Below are positions 6,523 through 7,033 of a DNA stretch of 7,033 bases, one piece after another. The notes beneath the pieces are model-generated. The model worked only from the letters and a program-made list of their open reading frames with translations. It ran no database searches and was not told where the DNA came from. The stretch spans positions 1 to 7,033 of the forward strand of contig JAHEHQ010000133.1 in the NCBI GenBank assembly GCA_024644505.1, written 5' to 3'. This DNA is from Gammaproteobacteria bacterium (GTDB lineage: Bacteria > Pseudomonadota > Gammaproteobacteria > Chromatiales > Chromatiaceae). Positions within the stretch are counted from its first letter, which is position 1. Each line of letters begins with the position of its first letter. The position numbers and the translations under genes are program-made.

Positions 6523-7033
6523 TATTCACTCCCCCCCTTTTTCGTTTCCGGCGTGCCGTCACCGGCGGAAGGCGCCTGTCCAGGCACGGACTTCGTTTCG
6601 GTTTTCGCTTCGAGCCCCGACTCGAGTTCATTTTCGATCCATATGTCGAGTTCGCCCTCCGACTCCGATTCCTCCTTTATCTGTTCCTGATCGGGATTTT
6701 CCAGCAGTGACTCGACGTGCACACTGGAGATCCGGTTGCGGGTGACCTTCCTGACCGTAAACCGGTAATCGCTGATGTCGATCGAGAATCCTTCAGCCGG
6801 AAGTTCGCCGCACTCGTGCAAAACGAAGCCAGCCAGGGTTTCCATCTCGCCTCCAGCGAATCGGGTATCGAGGCGTCGGTTGATCTCCTCCAGCGGAATA
6901 TTCCCGTCGACGAGGTACTGGTTGTTCTCCAGCGCCTGAAAACTGAAATCCTCATCCGATGGACTTGGTATGTCGCCGAAGATGCACTCCAGCAGATCTT
7001 CCATGGTCACCAGACCGGTAATGCCGCCGTATT
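6522..7033 (-). CDS. CNNM/CorC-family protein, C-terminal part only; N-terminal part outside the window
   Basis: Partial gene read from the right edge: the frame is open to base 7033, and the residues before the GTG at 7010 (YGGITGL) are the family's second-CBS sequence, running into VTMEDLLECIFGDI. That GTG is therefore internal and the true start lies beyond the window. The visible 169 residues hold the end of the second CBS motif, a CorC_HlyC domain (about visible residues 30-112; NQYLVDGNIPLEEINRRL, LAGFVLHECGELP, ISSVHVESLL) and a C-terminal tail of about 57 residues rich in Glu, Ser and later Gly/Pro/Lys. The layout matches the upstream member of the plus-strand pair (1-1278), which also has an acidic tail and overlaps its downstream partner by one base. 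The membrane domain cannot be checked here, but its presence is likely. Confidence 0.88.
   Translation of the reverse strand, partial: YGGITGLVTMEDLLECIFGDIPSPSDEDFSFQALENNQYLVDGNIPLEEINRRLDTRFAGGEMETLAGFVLHECGELPAEGFSIDISDYRFTVRKVTRNRISSVHVESLLENPDQEQIKEESESEGELDIWIENELESGLEAKTETKSVPGQAPSAGDGTPETKKGGSE
6523..6537 (-). promoter_or_regulatory. G-rich Shine-Dalgarno and stop/start overlap between the minus-strand CorC genes
   Basis: On the minus strand a run of seven G followed by AG (6537-6529) precedes the ATG at 6522-6520 by six bases. The run also encodes Gly-Gly-Ser near the end of the upstream protein. The stop TAA (6524-6522) and the ATG share one base. This repeats the one-base stop/start overlap of the plus-strand pair and points to coupled translation. 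Confidence 0.6.

Noticed and set aside
6522..6540. Ribosomal frameshift on the G run fusing the two minus-strand CorC proteins
   Set aside because: A -1 shift on the run meets TGA two codons later, and a +1 shift does not enter the downstream frame, so no fusion results.
7008..7010. GTG as the start of the right-edge minus-strand gene
   Set aside because: The residues before it (YGGITGL) complete the conserved CBS motif, so it is an internal valine.

Overview
The window is a compact bacterial locus of about 7 kb, moderately GC-rich, with almost no non-coding DNA. Gene style and protein families suggest a proteobacterium, probably a gammaproteobacterium; this is an impression, and nothing here fixes the taxon. 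No mobile element, tRNA, rRNA or CRISPR array is visible.

Layout. The plus strand carries five genes in a row. First come two CNNM/CorC-family membrane proteins (HlyC/CorC type: DUF21 membrane domain, CBS pair, CorC_HlyC domain). The first (1-1278) is cut by the left edge, and its stop overlaps the start of the second (1278-2537) by one base. After a 98-bp gap come an ATP-binding-type universal stress protein (2636-3100), a Na+/phosphate cotransporter-family protein with a PhoU-like tail (3135-4934), and a very highly charged 84-residue coiled-coil protein of unknown function (4975-5229, GTG start). A strong intrinsic terminator (5243-5283) closes the plus-strand unit. Converging on it from the minus strand is a second CNNM/CorC pair: a complete gene (5284-6522), preceded by a gene cut by the right edge (6522-7033). 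These two also overlap by one base.

How it may fit together. The locus therefore holds two tandem CNNM/CorC pairs facing each other. In each pair, the upstream member ends in an acidic tail and the downstream member has no tail and starts within the stop codon of the first. The two downstream members align without gaps over their first 140 residues, with about half of the positions identical by hand count. Family knowledge points to divalent cation (Mg2+-type) transport or efflux for the CorC proteins, Na+-coupled phosphate movement for the NptA/PhoU protein, and a nucleotide-sensing or stress role for the Usp protein. A combined role in magnesium, phosphate and ATP balance is inference from gene neighbourhood. 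The least explained parts are the paired-paralog arrangement, the small coiled-coil protein, and a 7-bp inverted repeat that holds the Usp Shine-Dalgarno in its loop.
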